NCBI RefSeq assembly: GCF_900176275.1
Contig: NZ_FWXD01000001.1
Coordinates: forward strand, 1-64,000
Length of the DNA stretch: 64,000 nt
From: Andreprevotia lacus DSM 23236
GTDB lineage: Bacteria > Pseudomonadota > Gammaproteobacteria > Burkholderiales > Chitinibacteraceae
Reading direction: 5' to 3'
The translations under genes were made by a program, and so were the position numbers. A model generated the notes under the pieces. It was not told where the DNA came from, did not search any database, and saw only the letters and a list, made by a program, of their open reading frames with translations. Positions 49,585-58,682 of this stretch are shown piece by piece. The stretch's first letter is position 1. The number at the start of each line of letters is the position of its first letter.

Positions 49585-50313
49585 ATGGCAGTGGCAGCAA
49601 GCATGATTGATCTCAACGCTGATCTTGGCGAAGGCGCCCCCAACGATGCCGCGCTGATGCCCTTGATCAACTCGGCCAATGTGGCCTGTGGTGGCCATGC
49701 CGGCGACGTCGACACCATGCGTGCGACCGTGTTGCTGGCGCGTGCGCATGGCGTGCGCATCGGCGCCCACCCCAGCTACCCCGACCGCGCCAACTTCGGC
49801 CGCCGCAGCATGCCGCTGGCGCCATCCCGGCTGGTGATCGACATCACCGCGCAGCTGTGGTCGCTCAAGGCGGTCTGTTTCGAGGCAGGCGTGTCTTTTT
49901 CCTACGTCAAGCCGCATGGCGCGCTCTACAACGATGCTGCACGTGACCCGGTGCTGGCCAAACTGATCGCCGATACCGTGCGCGAAATCGACCCCGGTCT
50001 TGCGCTGATGGGGTTGGCGGGGGGCGAATTGCTGGCTGCCGGCAGGCAGGCCGGGCTGGATGTGATCAGCGAGGCATTTGCCGATCGTGCCTACCGGTCC
50101 GATGGCACGCTGCAACCGCGTGACTTGCCCGGTGCGGTGCTGGATGAGGAAGCCGCGCTGGCGCAGGCGCTGAGCCTGGTGGAGCAAGGGGGCGTGACAG
50201 CCGTCGATGGCAGCTGGCTGCCGGTGCAGGCCGATACGCTGTGCGTACATGGCGACAATCCGCACGCCCTGGCGTTTGTGCGGGCGCTGCGCGGCAAGTT
50301 GATCGCAGCCTGA
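49585..50313 (+). CDS. pxpA: 5-oxoprolinase subunit A (LamB/YcsF family)
   Basis: PxpA works with PxpB and PxpC to convert 5-oxoproline to glutamate. The 242-aa product has IDLNADLGEGAPNDAALMP, NVACGGHAGD and VRIGAHPSYPDRANFGRR near the start, and FSYVKPHGALYND in the middle. pxpB and pxpC are not next to it, unlike the usual cluster. ATG codons at 49585 and 49603 (MIDLNADLG) are both possible starts. Confidence 0.93.
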   Translation: MAVAASMIDLNADLGEGAPNDAALMPLINSANVACGGHAGDVDTMRATVLLARAHGVRIGAHPSYPDRANFGRRSMPLAPSRLVIDITAQLWSLKAVCFEAGVSFSYVKPHGALYNDAARDPVLAKLIADTVREIDPGLALMGLAGGELLAAGRQAGLDVISEAFADRAYRSDGTLQPRDLPGAVLDEEAALAQALSLVEQGGVTAVDGSWLPVQADTLCVHGDNPHALAFVRALRGKLIAA

Positions 50314-50443
50314 GCCGCTTCGCTTGCGGCGGGTGTGGCGGATGTAATTCCGTCACAAAAGCCGCTGTTTGTTTTTCCCCGCCTGTCCAGTGTTCGTTGG
50401 CGCGGCGTAGAATGCCGGTTTTGGAAGCTCCGGATCCTGTTGC

Positions 50444-51253
50444 ATGGCTCAGTCGCTGCCCTCCCATCCCATTGGCGTATTCGATTCCGGCGTTGGCGGC
50501 CTGACCGTCGTACGCGCGCTGATGGACCGGCTGCCGTTTGAAAACATCGTCTACTTCGGCGATACCGCGCGCGTGCCTTATGGCGTGAAGTCGGTGTCGA
50601 CCATCCAGCATTTCACCCAGCAGATTGCCGACTTCCTGCTGCAGCAAGACGTGAAACTGCTGATCATCGCCTGCAATACCATGGCCGCAGTGGCCGCCGA
50701 CGTGGTGCGGGCCAAATCGCCGGTGCCGGTGCTCGACGTCATCGAGGCCGGGGCGAAGAATGCCATTGCCCGTACCCGCTCGGGCGGGATTGGCGTGATC
50801 GGTACGCCCACCACCATCAATTCCAATGCCTATGCGCGCGCCATCCACCAGCTCAGCCCGGACAAGCACGTGTATTCGCAAGCCTGTCCGTTGTTCGTGC
50901 CGCTGGTGGAGGAGGGGTGGCTGGATCATCCGGTCACGCGGCTGACCGCACAGGAATACCTCAAGCCGGTATTTGTCGAGCAGATCGACACCCTGGTGCT
51001 GGGCTGCACCCACTATCCGCTGCTCAAGCCACTGCTGCTGGATGTGACCGGTGACCGCATGCAGCTGGTTGATTCGGCATTGTCGATTGCCGACCAGACC
51101 GCCGAGCTGTTGCAGGCGCAGGGCCTGGCCAACACCAGCCGTGCCATGCCGGACTATCGGTATGTGGTGACCGATGTGCCGGTCAAGTTCCAGACCATCG
51201 GCGAGCGCTTTCTCGGTCGCAGCCTCAACCGGATAGACCGCGTGGAGTTGTGA
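50444..51253 (+). CDS. murI: Glutamate racemase
   Basis: MurI makes D-glutamate for peptidoglycan. The 269-aa protein has IGVFDSGVGGLTVVRAL at the start and the two catalytic cysteines in IIACNTMAAVAA and LGCTHYPLLKPLL. FGDTARVPYGVKS is also conserved. It is followed after 1 bp by lrgA, so wall-precursor supply and the LrgAB system may be cotranscribed. Confidence 0.96.
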   Translation: MAQSLPSHPIGVFDSGVGGLTVVRALMDRLPFENIVYFGDTARVPYGVKSVSTIQHFTQQIADFLLQQDVKLLIIACNTMAAVAADVVRAKSPVPVLDVIEAGAKNAIARTRSGGIGVIGTPTTINSNAYARAIHQLSPDKHVYSQACPLFVPLVEEGWLDHPVTRLTAQEYLKPVFVEQIDTLVLGCTHYPLLKPLLLDVTGDRMQLVDSALSIADQTAELLQAQGLANTSRAMPDYRYVVTDVPVKFQTIGERFLGRSLNRIDRVEL

Positions 51254-51254
51254 G

Positions 51255-51596
51255 ATGCTCTATGGCATCACGCTGCTGATCGTGTTCCAGCTGCTGGGCG
51301 AATTGCTCAGCCAGCTCTTGCATCTGCCCTTGCCGGGGCCGGTGCTGGGCATGTTGCTGCTGGCGGCATGGTGCATGCTGCGGCGGGGCGTCGATGAACG
51401 TGTCGCCAAGGTGGCGCAGGCTTTGCTCGGCTATCTGGGCTTGCTGTTTGTGCCGGCCGGCGTCGGCATCATCGCGCTGGACCCGCAGGTGCGCGCGCAG
51501 GGCTGGCCCATGCTGGCGGTGCTGGTGCTCTCTACGTTGATCACGCTGGCGGTGACGGCGCTGTTGCTCAAATGGCTGTTGAGGCACCGCCCATGA
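51255..51596 (+). CDS. lrgA: CidA/LrgA family holin-like protein
   Basis: The 113-aa protein has four hydrophobic helices and the family core LPLPGPVLGMLLLAAWCML and LGLLFVPAGVGII. LrgA/CidA proteins are linked to control of autolysis and to export of small acids. The start is 1 bp after the murI stop. Its own stop overlaps the start of lrgB (ATGA), so coupled translation is likely. Confidence 0.9.
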   Translation: MLYGITLLIVFQLLGELLSQLLHLPLPGPVLGMLLLAAWCMLRRGVDERVAKVAQALLGYLGLLFVPAGVGIIALDPQVRAQGWPMLAVLVLSTLITLAVTALLLKWLLRHRP

Positions 51597-52309
51597 ATGC
51601 CGCAGCCTGGTTGGCCCCGCTCAAGGCGGCGCCGCTGTTGTGGCTGGCGGTGACGGCGTTTGCCTATCTGCTGGCTGAAAAGCTTTATCGGCATACCCGC
51701 CATTTTCCACTGCTGCATCCGGTGCTGGTGGCCATCGTGCTGGTGGCTGGTTTGCTGCTGGTACTGGGCGTGCCTTATCCCGATTACTTTGCCGGCGCCC
51801 GCCCGCTTCACTGGTTGCTGGGGCCGGCTACCGTGGCGCTGGCCGTGCCGCTGTTCGACAACCTGCAGCGCGTGCGCAGCCTGCTTGCACCGCTGATGAT
51901 TGCACTGCTGGTGGGGGGCGTGGTCGGCATCGTATCGGCGCTGGGGCTGGCGCATCTGTTCGGTTTGAGCTGGCCGGTGCAGCTGTCGTTTGCGCCCAAG
52001 TCGGTCACCACGCCGATCGCCATGGCGCTGGCCGAGCATCTGGGCGGCCTGCCAGCGCTGACCGCCAACGTGGTGATCATCACCGGCGTGGTCGGTGCGG
52101 TGGCCGTGGTGCCGCTGTTGCGCCTGCTCAGGGTTGACGGGGACGTGGAGCGTGGTTTTGCGCTGGGTGTGGCTGCACACGGCGTAGGCACGGCGCGGGC
52201 GTTCCAGCTGTCGCCCACGGCCGGGGCATTTGCCGGGCTGGCCATGGGGCTGAACGGCGTGTGGACCTCAGTGGTGCTGCCGCTGGTGCTGGCCTTCTGG
52301 CCACACTAG
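51593..52309 (+). CDS. lrgB: LrgB family membrane protein
   Basis: The 238-aa protein has about seven membrane helices. It shows LLGPATVALAVPLFDNL, LSFAPKSVTTPIAMALAEHLGG and LGVAAHGVGTARAFQL, all strongly conserved in LrgB/CidB/YohK proteins. It is the partner of LrgA. I took the ATG overlapping the lrgA stop; an in-frame ATG 7 codons upstream lies inside lrgA. Confidence 0.93.
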   Translation: MNAAAWLAPLKAAPLLWLAVTAFAYLLAEKLYRHTRHFPLLHPVLVAIVLVAGLLLVLGVPYPDYFAGARPLHWLLGPATVALAVPLFDNLQRVRSLLAPLMIALLVGGVVGIVSALGLAHLFGLSWPVQLSFAPKSVTTPIAMALAEHLGGLPALTANVVIITGVVGAVAVVPLLRLLRVDGDVERGFALGVAAHGVGTARAFQLSPTAGAFAGLAMGLNGVWTSVVLPLVLAFWPH

Positions 52310-52319
52310 ATCGCCAGGA

Positions 52320-52823
52320 TTATTCCACTTCGATGCGGTTGAGCTGCCACGCACAGCGCCGGTAATACTCGGCCTGGCGCAGCTCCGGGTTGCTGTCGAA
52401 CGGGTACATCACGAACAGTGGCCCCTTCTCGCGCACCGACATCGGTTTGCCGTTGAGGCGGCGCGCCACGATCACGTCGTAGCGGGTGGCATCATCGCTG
52501 GGGATGGCGACCACGTAGTCATTCAGAGCGGTCAGGTTCAGCGCCTTGCCGCTGGCGCCGGCAGCGTCGAGCACATCGCGCAGCAGCGGGCCTTCAAAGG
52601 TTTGCGGGGTCGGGTACCACGGTGCATGCACGTGCAGCGTTTTCTGCGGCAGTCTGGCCAGCATGGCGTCGTCAAAAACGGCGCTCTTGCCCTGGTTGGT
52701 GTGGCTGATCTGCCCGGTCAGTGTCAGCACCGGCACGCCCTTGGGCGGCTCCAGCGCAGCGGCGTGACCTGCCACGCTCAGGAGGGCGGCGGCAAGCAGC
52801 GCACGCCAGGTCGAGGGGATCAT
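52320..52823 (-). CDS. Periplasmic SUOX-fold (oxidoreductase molybdopterin-binding-like) protein
   Basis: The 167-aa product has a signal peptide (LLAAALLSVAGHAAALE). A domain resembling the sulfite-oxidase molybdopterin fold follows, around VLTLTGQISHTNQGKSAVF, TFEGPLLRDVLDAAGA and GPLFVMYPFD. The usual molybdenum-ligating Cys of true SUOX proteins is not seen; its one clear Cys is near the C-terminus (YRRCAWQLN). Its ATG overlaps the stop of the hybrid kinase. I infer a sensory or accessory role for the kinase. Confidence 0.8.
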   Translation of the reverse strand: MIPSTWRALLAAALLSVAGHAAALEPPKGVPVLTLTGQISHTNQGKSAVFDDAMLARLPQKTLHVHAPWYPTPQTFEGPLLRDVLDAAGASGKALNLTALNDYVVAIPSDDATRYDVIVARRLNGKPMSVREKGPLFVMYPFDSNPELRQAEYYRRCAWQLNRIEVE

Positions 52824-54955
52824 GCGTTCTCCTTGCGGGTTTCGGTGGTCAGCGTTGCCAGCGCCTGTCTTGTGTGCGCCAGCAGCTGGTCCATATTGTC
52901 CAGCCTGGCCGCATCTTTTGCTGCTGCAGGTGCAAACTCCAGATCACCGCAGGCTGCGGCCAGGCTCATGGCGCCGATCTGCAGGGCAACACCGCGTGCG
53001 CTGTGCGCCAGCCGGCTGCGGTTGCCTGCCTCGTCTGCGGCATAGTCGCGCAGCAGTTCTTCAATGCGATTCAGTCCGCGCGTTGCAATAGCCAGATACC
53101 GGCTGGCATTGCAGCCCAGCCTGAGCATGGCGGCGTCCATATCGAGCAGATCGCTCGGCGAGATGGGGGCGGGCATATTGTTGCGGGCGGCGCGGCCGGC
53201 CAGCGCGGCGATCAGTTCCGCGCTATCGAATGGCTTGGCCAGCCAGCGGTCCACCCCGGCGGCGTCCAGGGCGTCGGTGCCGGGGTGCAGCGCTGCGCTC
53301 AGCATCAGCAAGCGGCCACGCCATTGCTGCGCGCGCAGGTAGCGTGCGAACTCCAGCCCGTTGCCGTCGGGCAGATTGTAATCGAGCACTACGGCATCAA
53401 AGGCCTTGTGCGTGAGCAATTGGCGCGCATCGTGCAGGGTGGCCACCGTGGTCACCACCGCATGTGCGCCGCGCAGGATTTCGGCCAGCAATTCCCGGTT
53501 GATGGCCTGGTCCTCCAGCACCAGCACGGCCAGCCCGTGCAACTGTGGCGCCGCCAGTATCGGGGTAGTGACCGGGCCTGCGTCCGGCGCGGCATCTGCC
53601 AGCACGGTGGCGTCGAATACGCTGCCGGCCGAGCTGCTGGCACTGCAGACCACGTCGCCGCCCATCAGGCGGGCAAACTCGCGGCTGATGGCCAGCCCCA
53701 GCCCGCTGCCACCCGCAGCGCGGCCGCTGGCTGTTTGCTCGAAGGGCGAGAACAGCTGTGTCAGTTCGCCGGCGGCAATGCCGGGGCCGGTGTCGCTGAC
53801 GCGGGTTTGCAGCTGCAAACGCCCCTGTGGGGCATCGCGCAGGCTGAAGGCCACGTGCACATGGCCCTGCAGGGTGAACTTGACCGCATTGCCGATCAGG
53901 TTGATGAGGATCTGCCGCAGCTTGCCACCATCGATCTGCAGCTGCGGGGCGTTTTCCGGGGGGGGCGCAATAGTCAGCAGAATGCCTTTCTCGCTGGCCT
54001 GCAAGGCAAACAGGCCATACAGATCGTCGGCCAGGCTGGAGAGCGACAGTCGCTCGCTGTTCAGTTGCACCCGGTTGGCCTCGATACGCGATACATCGAG
54101 CACATTGCCCAGCAAGCTGGCCAGATATTCGGCGCTGCGGCGGATCAGCCCCAACTGGTGGCGCGAGGTCGCGCTCAGCGACGGGTCTTTCAGCGTTTGC
54201 CCGGCGTAACCCAGCACCGAGGTCAGCGGCGTGCGCATCTCGTGGCTGACATTGGCCAGGAAGCGGCTCTTGGCCTCGTTGGCTGCCTGCGCGGCACTGC
54301 GGGCCTCGCCCAGCAGGTGTTCACGCTGCAGGCTGCGCCGCAGCTCGAACAGCGCCATGCCGGCAAAGCCCAGCAGCAGCAACGACTGGAACACGGCCAG
54401 CGCAATGCGGGTGCGGCCCAGTCGCGTCACCAGTTTTTCATTTTCGTCCAGCTGGTCGGCAAAGCCGTGCTGGATCAGGTCATGGATGGTTTGCAGATTG
54501 CCCTGGATGTGGTCGAGCGAGCCGATGAGGTGGTCAACCTCTTCCGGCGTCATCGGGTAACGCGCCCAGCGTGCATCGGTATCGGTGATCATGCGGTTGA
54601 TCACCCCCATGTGCTCGCCATAGGCACGCTGGTCGATCAACTGGTGCATGAAGGCACCGTTCTGCATCGCTGCCACGCGGCCGGCAAAAATGTCGTAGCG
54701 GGTGCGCAGCTGCAGGTAGTAAGCGGCATTGAAGCGCGACAATGCCGCTATCTCGCGCAGCTTGAGGTATTCGCGGCTCAGCGCAACCGAATGCCACAGC
54801 TCGTCCTGGTTGGAAAACGCGGTAACCCGGGCCAGTTCTTCACGCTGTTGCTGCTCGAAACGCACGGTCAGTCCCAGCGAAACCAGCAGCAAGATCGAGG
54901 CGAGCAATAGTGCGCGCAGGAAGCGCGGATTCATGAGCGGCGGGGACGCGGTCAT
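52820..54955 (-). CDS. Hybrid sensor histidine kinase with receiver and HPt domains
   Basis: The 711-aa protein has an N-terminal helix (about residues 13-32), a periplasmic helical sensor and a second helix (about 185-205). A HisKA domain follows with the phospho-His in FLANVSHEMRTPLTSV, then an ATPase domain (LRQILINLIGNAVKFT, VSDTGPGIAAGEL, GSGLGLAISREFARLMGG). The receiver domain has phospho-Asp in DAVVLDYNLPDGNGLEF. A C-terminal HPt domain has His in RLAHSARGVALQIGAM. No DNA-binding response regulator lies nearby. ATG at 54934 is an alternative start. Confidence 0.92.
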   Translation of the reverse strand: MTASPPLMNPRFLRALLLASILLLVSLGLTVRFEQQQREELARVTAFSNQDELWHSVALSREYLKLREIAALSRFNAAYYLQLRTRYDIFAGRVAAMQNGAFMHQLIDQRAYGEHMGVINRMITDTDARWARYPMTPEEVDHLIGSLDHIQGNLQTIHDLIQHGFADQLDENEKLVTRLGRTRIALAVFQSLLLLGFAGMALFELRRSLQREHLLGEARSAAQAANEAKSRFLANVSHEMRTPLTSVLGYAGQTLKDPSLSATSRHQLGLIRRSAEYLASLLGNVLDVSRIEANRVQLNSERLSLSSLADDLYGLFALQASEKGILLTIAPPPENAPQLQIDGGKLRQILINLIGNAVKFTLQGHVHVAFSLRDAPQGRLQLQTRVSDTGPGIAAGELTQLFSPFEQTASGRAAGGSGLGLAISREFARLMGGDVVCSASSSAGSVFDATVLADAAPDAGPVTTPILAAPQLHGLAVLVLEDQAINRELLAEILRGAHAVVTTVATLHDARQLLTHKAFDAVVLDYNLPDGNGLEFARYLRAQQWRGRLLMLSAALHPGTDALDAAGVDRWLAKPFDSAELIAALAGRAARNNMPAPISPSDLLDMDAAMLRLGCNASRYLAIATRGLNRIEELLRDYAADEAGNRSRLAHSARGVALQIGAMSLAAACGDLEFAPAAAKDAARLDNMDQLLAHTRQALATLTTETRKENA

Positions 54956-55053
54956 GCCAATGGGAAGCTTGTAAGCATTGCGCGAGTGTAGTGGGGTTTA
55001 TGCCCCGGCGACAATGCGGATTGTCAGCAGACAGCCGGCGCTTGCAGGCGCTT

Positions 55054-55626
55054 TCATGCTGCGGCAGCAAAGCTGGAGCGTGGCAGGTCGCTATTGCCGT
55101 AAGTACGCGCCAGCTGGTTTTGCCCCTTGCTGCGCTGGGACAGCTCCACGCTAGCCTGCGCTTCCATGGCCGCCGCCTGTGCGGCGACGGCGCGATCCTG
55201 CCCGGATGGATCGGCCGGAGCCAGCGCTGCGGCCTGCACGATGCGCGCCTTGCGTATTGTTTCTTCCGGCGTGTTGCCGGGTGAGACGTCGATATGCACC
55301 TCGCCGGCCACCGCATAGCGCTTGCCGTCCGGCCCGGTCTTGAACGAATAGGAAGCCCCGCTGGTGGCCAGCCCGCCCGATGCGGCCAGGTGGGCCAGTT
55401 CGTGCTGGTGCACCTTGCGGTCGGTGGATTGCAGCTGTTCGACGGCGCTTTGGGTCTTGGCATCCTGACTGAGGCCGCTGGCTTTGCCGGTGTCGGAGCC
55501 CTTGCCCGTTCCGTTGCTGCCCTGCTGACCGGTCGTGCCCGCATTTTGGCCAGCCGGTAGCGCGCTTGCCTGGCTGGCAGGCAAAAGAGACGCGATGTTG
55601 GCGCTGGTGGCGGTAGCACTGAGCAT
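55054..55626 (-). CDS. Putative metalloprotease of the CJM1_0395/SprA-related family
   Basis: The 190-aa protein has KVHQHELAHLAASGG, a HExxH zinc motif (HELAH), followed by SGASYSFKTGPDGKRYAVAGEV and DVSPGNTPEETIRKARIV, which fit this uncharacterised family. A low-complexity Gly/Gln/Ser-rich stretch (NAGTTGQQGSNGTGKG) precedes the domain. No signal peptide is evident. Protease activity is inferred from the motif. Confidence 0.78.
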   Translation of the reverse strand: MLSATATSANIASLLPASQASALPAGQNAGTTGQQGSNGTGKGSDTGKASGLSQDAKTQSAVEQLQSTDRKVHQHELAHLAASGGLATSGASYSFKTGPDGKRYAVAGEVHIDVSPGNTPEETIRKARIVQAAALAPADPSGQDRAVAAQAAAMEAQASVELSQRSKGQNQLARTYGNSDLPRSSFAAAA

Positions 55627-55763
55627 GGCTGGGCGCTTGCGGGCGATACGGGGGCAAGTGATTGATCAACAGCATGATTTTAGCCCCGGCAAGGCGCGGC
55701 ATCGCCGCTGTGGCGACAGGCGGATGTGTGGCGGATCTCTGCGTGGAGACACAAAGGCCGTGC

Positions 55764-57788
55764 TTACACCCGCAGCAGCGCCTCGCGCCCCGGCAGCCAG
55801 CGCTGCAGGTGGACTTCGGCTGCCGCCGCGCCGCCGGTCAGCATCTGTTCGGCCGCTTCGCGCGCGGCATCCAGCAGGTCGGCATCGTTTTCCAGGTCGG
55901 CAAAGCGCAGCAGCGGCACGCCGGACTGGCGCACGCCTGCCAGCTCGCCCGGCCCGCGTATGCGCAGGTCTTCCTTGGCGATCACGAAGCCGTCGGTATT
56001 CTCGTAAATGACTTTGAGCCGTTCCTTGGCGGTTTCGCCTAGTGGCCCGCTGTAGAGCAGGATGCATAGCGAGGCATGTGCGCCCCGGCCCACGCGGCCG
56101 CGCAGCTGGTGCAGTTGCGACAGCCCCATGCGCTCGGCGTGCTCGATCACCATCAGGCTGGCATTGGGCACGTCCACGCCGACTTCGATCACCGTGGTGG
56201 CCACCAGCACCTGCAGCTTGTTGGCGAGGAAGTCAGCCATGATGGCGGCCTTGTCGGCCGGCTTCATCTTGCCGTGCAGCAAACCGACGGCAATGCCTTC
56301 CAGTTCTTCGGTCAGCTGGGCATGGGTATCGACCGCGGTCTGCAACTGTAGCGCTTCCGATTCTTCGATCAGCGGGCACACCCAATACACCTGCCGGCCC
56401 TCGCGCACTTTGCTGGCAATGCGCTCGATGATTTCGTCGCGGCGAGCATCCGATACCAGCTTGGTGACGATGGGGGTGCGGCCCGGCGGCAGTTCGTCGA
56501 TGACGCTCACGTCGAGATCAGCATAAAAACTCATTGCCAAGGTGCGCGGAATCGGCGTGGCCGACATCATCAGCTGGTGCGGGCTGCCGCCTTTCTCGCG
56601 CAGCGCCAGCCGCTGCGCCACGCCAAAGCGGTGCTGTTCGTCGACGATGGACAGGCCCAGGTTCTTGAACTCCACCGTCTGCTGGAAAATGGCATGCGTG
56701 CCGCATACGATCTGTGCCGTGCCGTCGGCGGCTGTCGCCAGCGCCTCGCGCTTTTCCCTGGCCTTGAGCGAGCCGGTCAGCCAGCGTACCTGGATGCCCA
56801 GCGGTTCCAGCCATTGCAGGAACTTGCGGTAGTGCTGCTCGGCCAGGATTTCGGTCGGTGCCAGCATGGCCACCTGATAGCCTGCCTCGATGGCATGGCA
56901 GGCGGCGATGGCGGAAACAATGGTCTTGCCCGAGCCGACATCGCCCTGCAGCAGGCGCTGCATCGGGTGGCGCTGCGCCAGATCCTTGCTGATGTCCAGC
57001 AAGACGCGGTTCTGCGCCTTGGTGAGGCCAAAGGGGAGGCAGGCCACCAGCTGTGCCGCCAGCCGGCCCGGTGGGGCGATGCGGGGAGCATTGCGCTCAC
57101 GCCGCACCGCACGTGCCATGCGCAGGCTGAGCTGCTGGGCCAGCAGTTCGTCGAACTTCACCCGTCGCCACGCCGGGTGCAGCCGCTCGGTGAGCTGGAT
57201 GCGTGCCACGTCGGGTGTCGGGTTGTGCAGAAAGCGCACGCTGTCGGCAAAGGCGGGCAGACCCAGATCGTTGAGCATGGCGGCAGGCAGGGTATCGTCC
57301 AGCTGGCACTGGTTGAGCGCGCGCGCGATCAGCTTGGTCAGCGGTGCCTGTGCCAGCCCGGCCACGGTGGAGTACACCGGTGTCAGCGCCTCGTTCAGGC
57401 TGCTTTCCTCACCCACATTCTTGACCTTGGGGTGCACCATTTCGTCACCCCAGTAGCCATGGCGGATTTCGCCATACAGTCGCACCCGCTTGCCCACCGC
57501 CAGCTGCTTGACCTGATTGGGGTAGAAATTGATCAGCCGCACCACCAGCGTGCTGTTGCCATCGCCCACGCGGGCGACGAACTGCTTCTTGGGGCGAAAG
57601 GTGGTCTCGGCGCTCAGCACCTCGGCCTCGACCAGCACCGGCGTGCCGATGGGCGCGTCGGCCAGCGGATAGAGCTGGGTTTCATCCTCGTAGCGCAGCG
57701 GCAGGTGCAGCACCAGATCAAACGGCCGGCTGATGCCGAGTTTGAGCAAACGGGTCTGTATGCCAGGGGGAAGCTGCGTCAGGTCCAT
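55764..57788 (-). CDS. recG: ATP-dependent DNA helicase RecG
   Basis: RecG remodels stalled forks and Holliday junctions. The 674-aa protein has the wedge OB domain in its first third (FRPKKQFVARVGDGNSTLVVRL). Helicase motif I is GDVGSGKTIVSAIAACHA, motif II is the DEQH box in IVDEQHRFGV, then motif III MSATPIPRTLAM and motif VI QLRGRVGRGA. I set the start at MDLTQLPPGIQ; the longer frame overlaps the divergent neighbour's region. Confidence 0.96.
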   Translation of the reverse strand: MDLTQLPPGIQTRLLKLGISRPFDLVLHLPLRYEDETQLYPLADAPIGTPVLVEAEVLSAETTFRPKKQFVARVGDGNSTLVVRLINFYPNQVKQLAVGKRVRLYGEIRHGYWGDEMVHPKVKNVGEESSLNEALTPVYSTVAGLAQAPLTKLIARALNQCQLDDTLPAAMLNDLGLPAFADSVRFLHNPTPDVARIQLTERLHPAWRRVKFDELLAQQLSLRMARAVRRERNAPRIAPPGRLAAQLVACLPFGLTKAQNRVLLDISKDLAQRHPMQRLLQGDVGSGKTIVSAIAACHAIEAGYQVAMLAPTEILAEQHYRKFLQWLEPLGIQVRWLTGSLKAREKREALATAADGTAQIVCGTHAIFQQTVEFKNLGLSIVDEQHRFGVAQRLALREKGGSPHQLMMSATPIPRTLAMSFYADLDVSVIDELPPGRTPIVTKLVSDARRDEIIERIASKVREGRQVYWVCPLIEESEALQLQTAVDTHAQLTEELEGIAVGLLHGKMKPADKAAIMADFLANKLQVLVATTVIEVGVDVPNASLMVIEHAERMGLSQLHQLRGRVGRGAHASLCILLYSGPLGETAKERLKVIYENTDGFVIAKEDLRIRGPGELAGVRQSGVPLLRFADLENDADLLDAAREAAEQMLTGGAAAAEVHLQRWLPGREALLRV

Positions 57789-57948
57789 GCGTGTGATTTG
57801 TTGAACGAATGTTCTGTGTACGCAGATTAGCGGTTTTGGCGCCGCTGGGGAAGCCGCCGGGCGGCTGCCTGGCCGGCAAAATGCCGCAGCACGGTGCTGC
57901 GGCGCTATACCTGTGGTCTGTATTGTTGCCCCGCATGGAGGTGGCACC

Positions 57949-58263
57949 ATGATGATCGCACGCTGGAGTATCGATGCACGATTCGGCTACAAGCAGGTCG
58001 TGGTCGAGTTGATGATGCGCTGGATGCAGGAGGTCGGCAGCCAGATCGGCTGGGGCGGCGACAAGGTGCGCCTGCTCACCGGCTCGATCGGTGCGCATGA
58101 GTCAACGGTGCAGTCCGAGGTCTTGATTGCCGACCTGGCTGAGCTGAACGAAGCGTGGGTGAAGCTGGCGACGATTCCCGCCCACCAGAACTGGGGCAAG
58201 GAGCTGGAGCCCTATATCGTGTCGGGAACGCCGCGCTGGGAGATTTTCCGCGTGCTGGCCTGA
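57949..58263 (+). CDS. Small protein of unknown function
   Basis: No family is recognised with confidence. The 104-aa product has one long helix candidate (YKQVVVELMMRWMQEVGSQIGW) and alternating strands, a layout like a dimeric alpha-beta barrel. It lacks Cys and His clusters apart from HESTVQSE and PAHQNWGKEL. GGAGGTGGCACC sets the start at 57949. It is divergent from recG by 160 bp and convergent with the OsmC gene, 2 bp apart. Confidence 0.7.
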   Translation: MMIARWSIDARFGYKQVVVELMMRWMQEVGSQIGWGGDKVRLLTGSIGAHESTVQSEVLIADLAELNEAWVKLATIPAHQNWGKELEPYIVSGTPRWEIFRVLA

Positions 58264-58265
58264 GG

Positions 58266-58682
58266 TCAGGCTGTTGGTGGCGCAGCCTGTGTGGCAATGG
58301 CAATCGGCCCGCTCAGTATCTTGTGGATGGGGCAGGCATCGGCAATCTGCATCAGCCGTGCGCGCTGGGCATCGTCCAGCGTGCCGATCAGTTCTATGGT
58401 GCGCTCGATCTTGCTGTCGCCATCGCGGTGGTCGGCGGCATAGCGCATGCTGATGCGCACGTCCTCTACCGGCCAGCCTTTGCGGTAGGCATACATCTTG
58501 ATGGTCATGGCGGTACAGGCGCCCAGCGAGGCCAGCAGGTGCTCGTGCGGGCCGGGGGCGGCATTGCCGCCGCCCTGGGCGACCGAGACATCCTGCAGCC
58601 ATTCGTGCGGGCCGCTGTTCAGTATGGCTTGATAAGGGGCCGCGCCAAGGCGGACGTCTACGGCTTCCAGGCTCATTGTCAT
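58266..58682 (-). CDS. OsmC family thiol peroxidase-like protein
   Basis: OsmC/Ohr proteins reduce organic hydroperoxides through two cysteines. In this 138-aa protein they are in HLLASLGACTAMTIKMYA and IADACPIHKIL. It overlaps the upstream pirin by 4 bp, so the two are probably cotranslated. Ohr versus OsmC subtype cannot be decided by eye. Confidence 0.88.
   Translation of the reverse strand: MTMSLEAVDVRLGAAPYQAILNSGPHEWLQDVSVAQGGGNAAPGPHEHLLASLGACTAMTIKMYAYRKGWPVEDVRISMRYAADHRDGDSKIERTIELIGTLDDAQRARLMQIADACPIHKILSGPIAIATQAAPPTA

Noticed and set aside
52721-54910. 729-codon + strand frame opposite the hybrid kinase
   Set aside because: Mirror frame of a GC-rich gene; the - strand product has complete kinase, receiver and HPt motifs.
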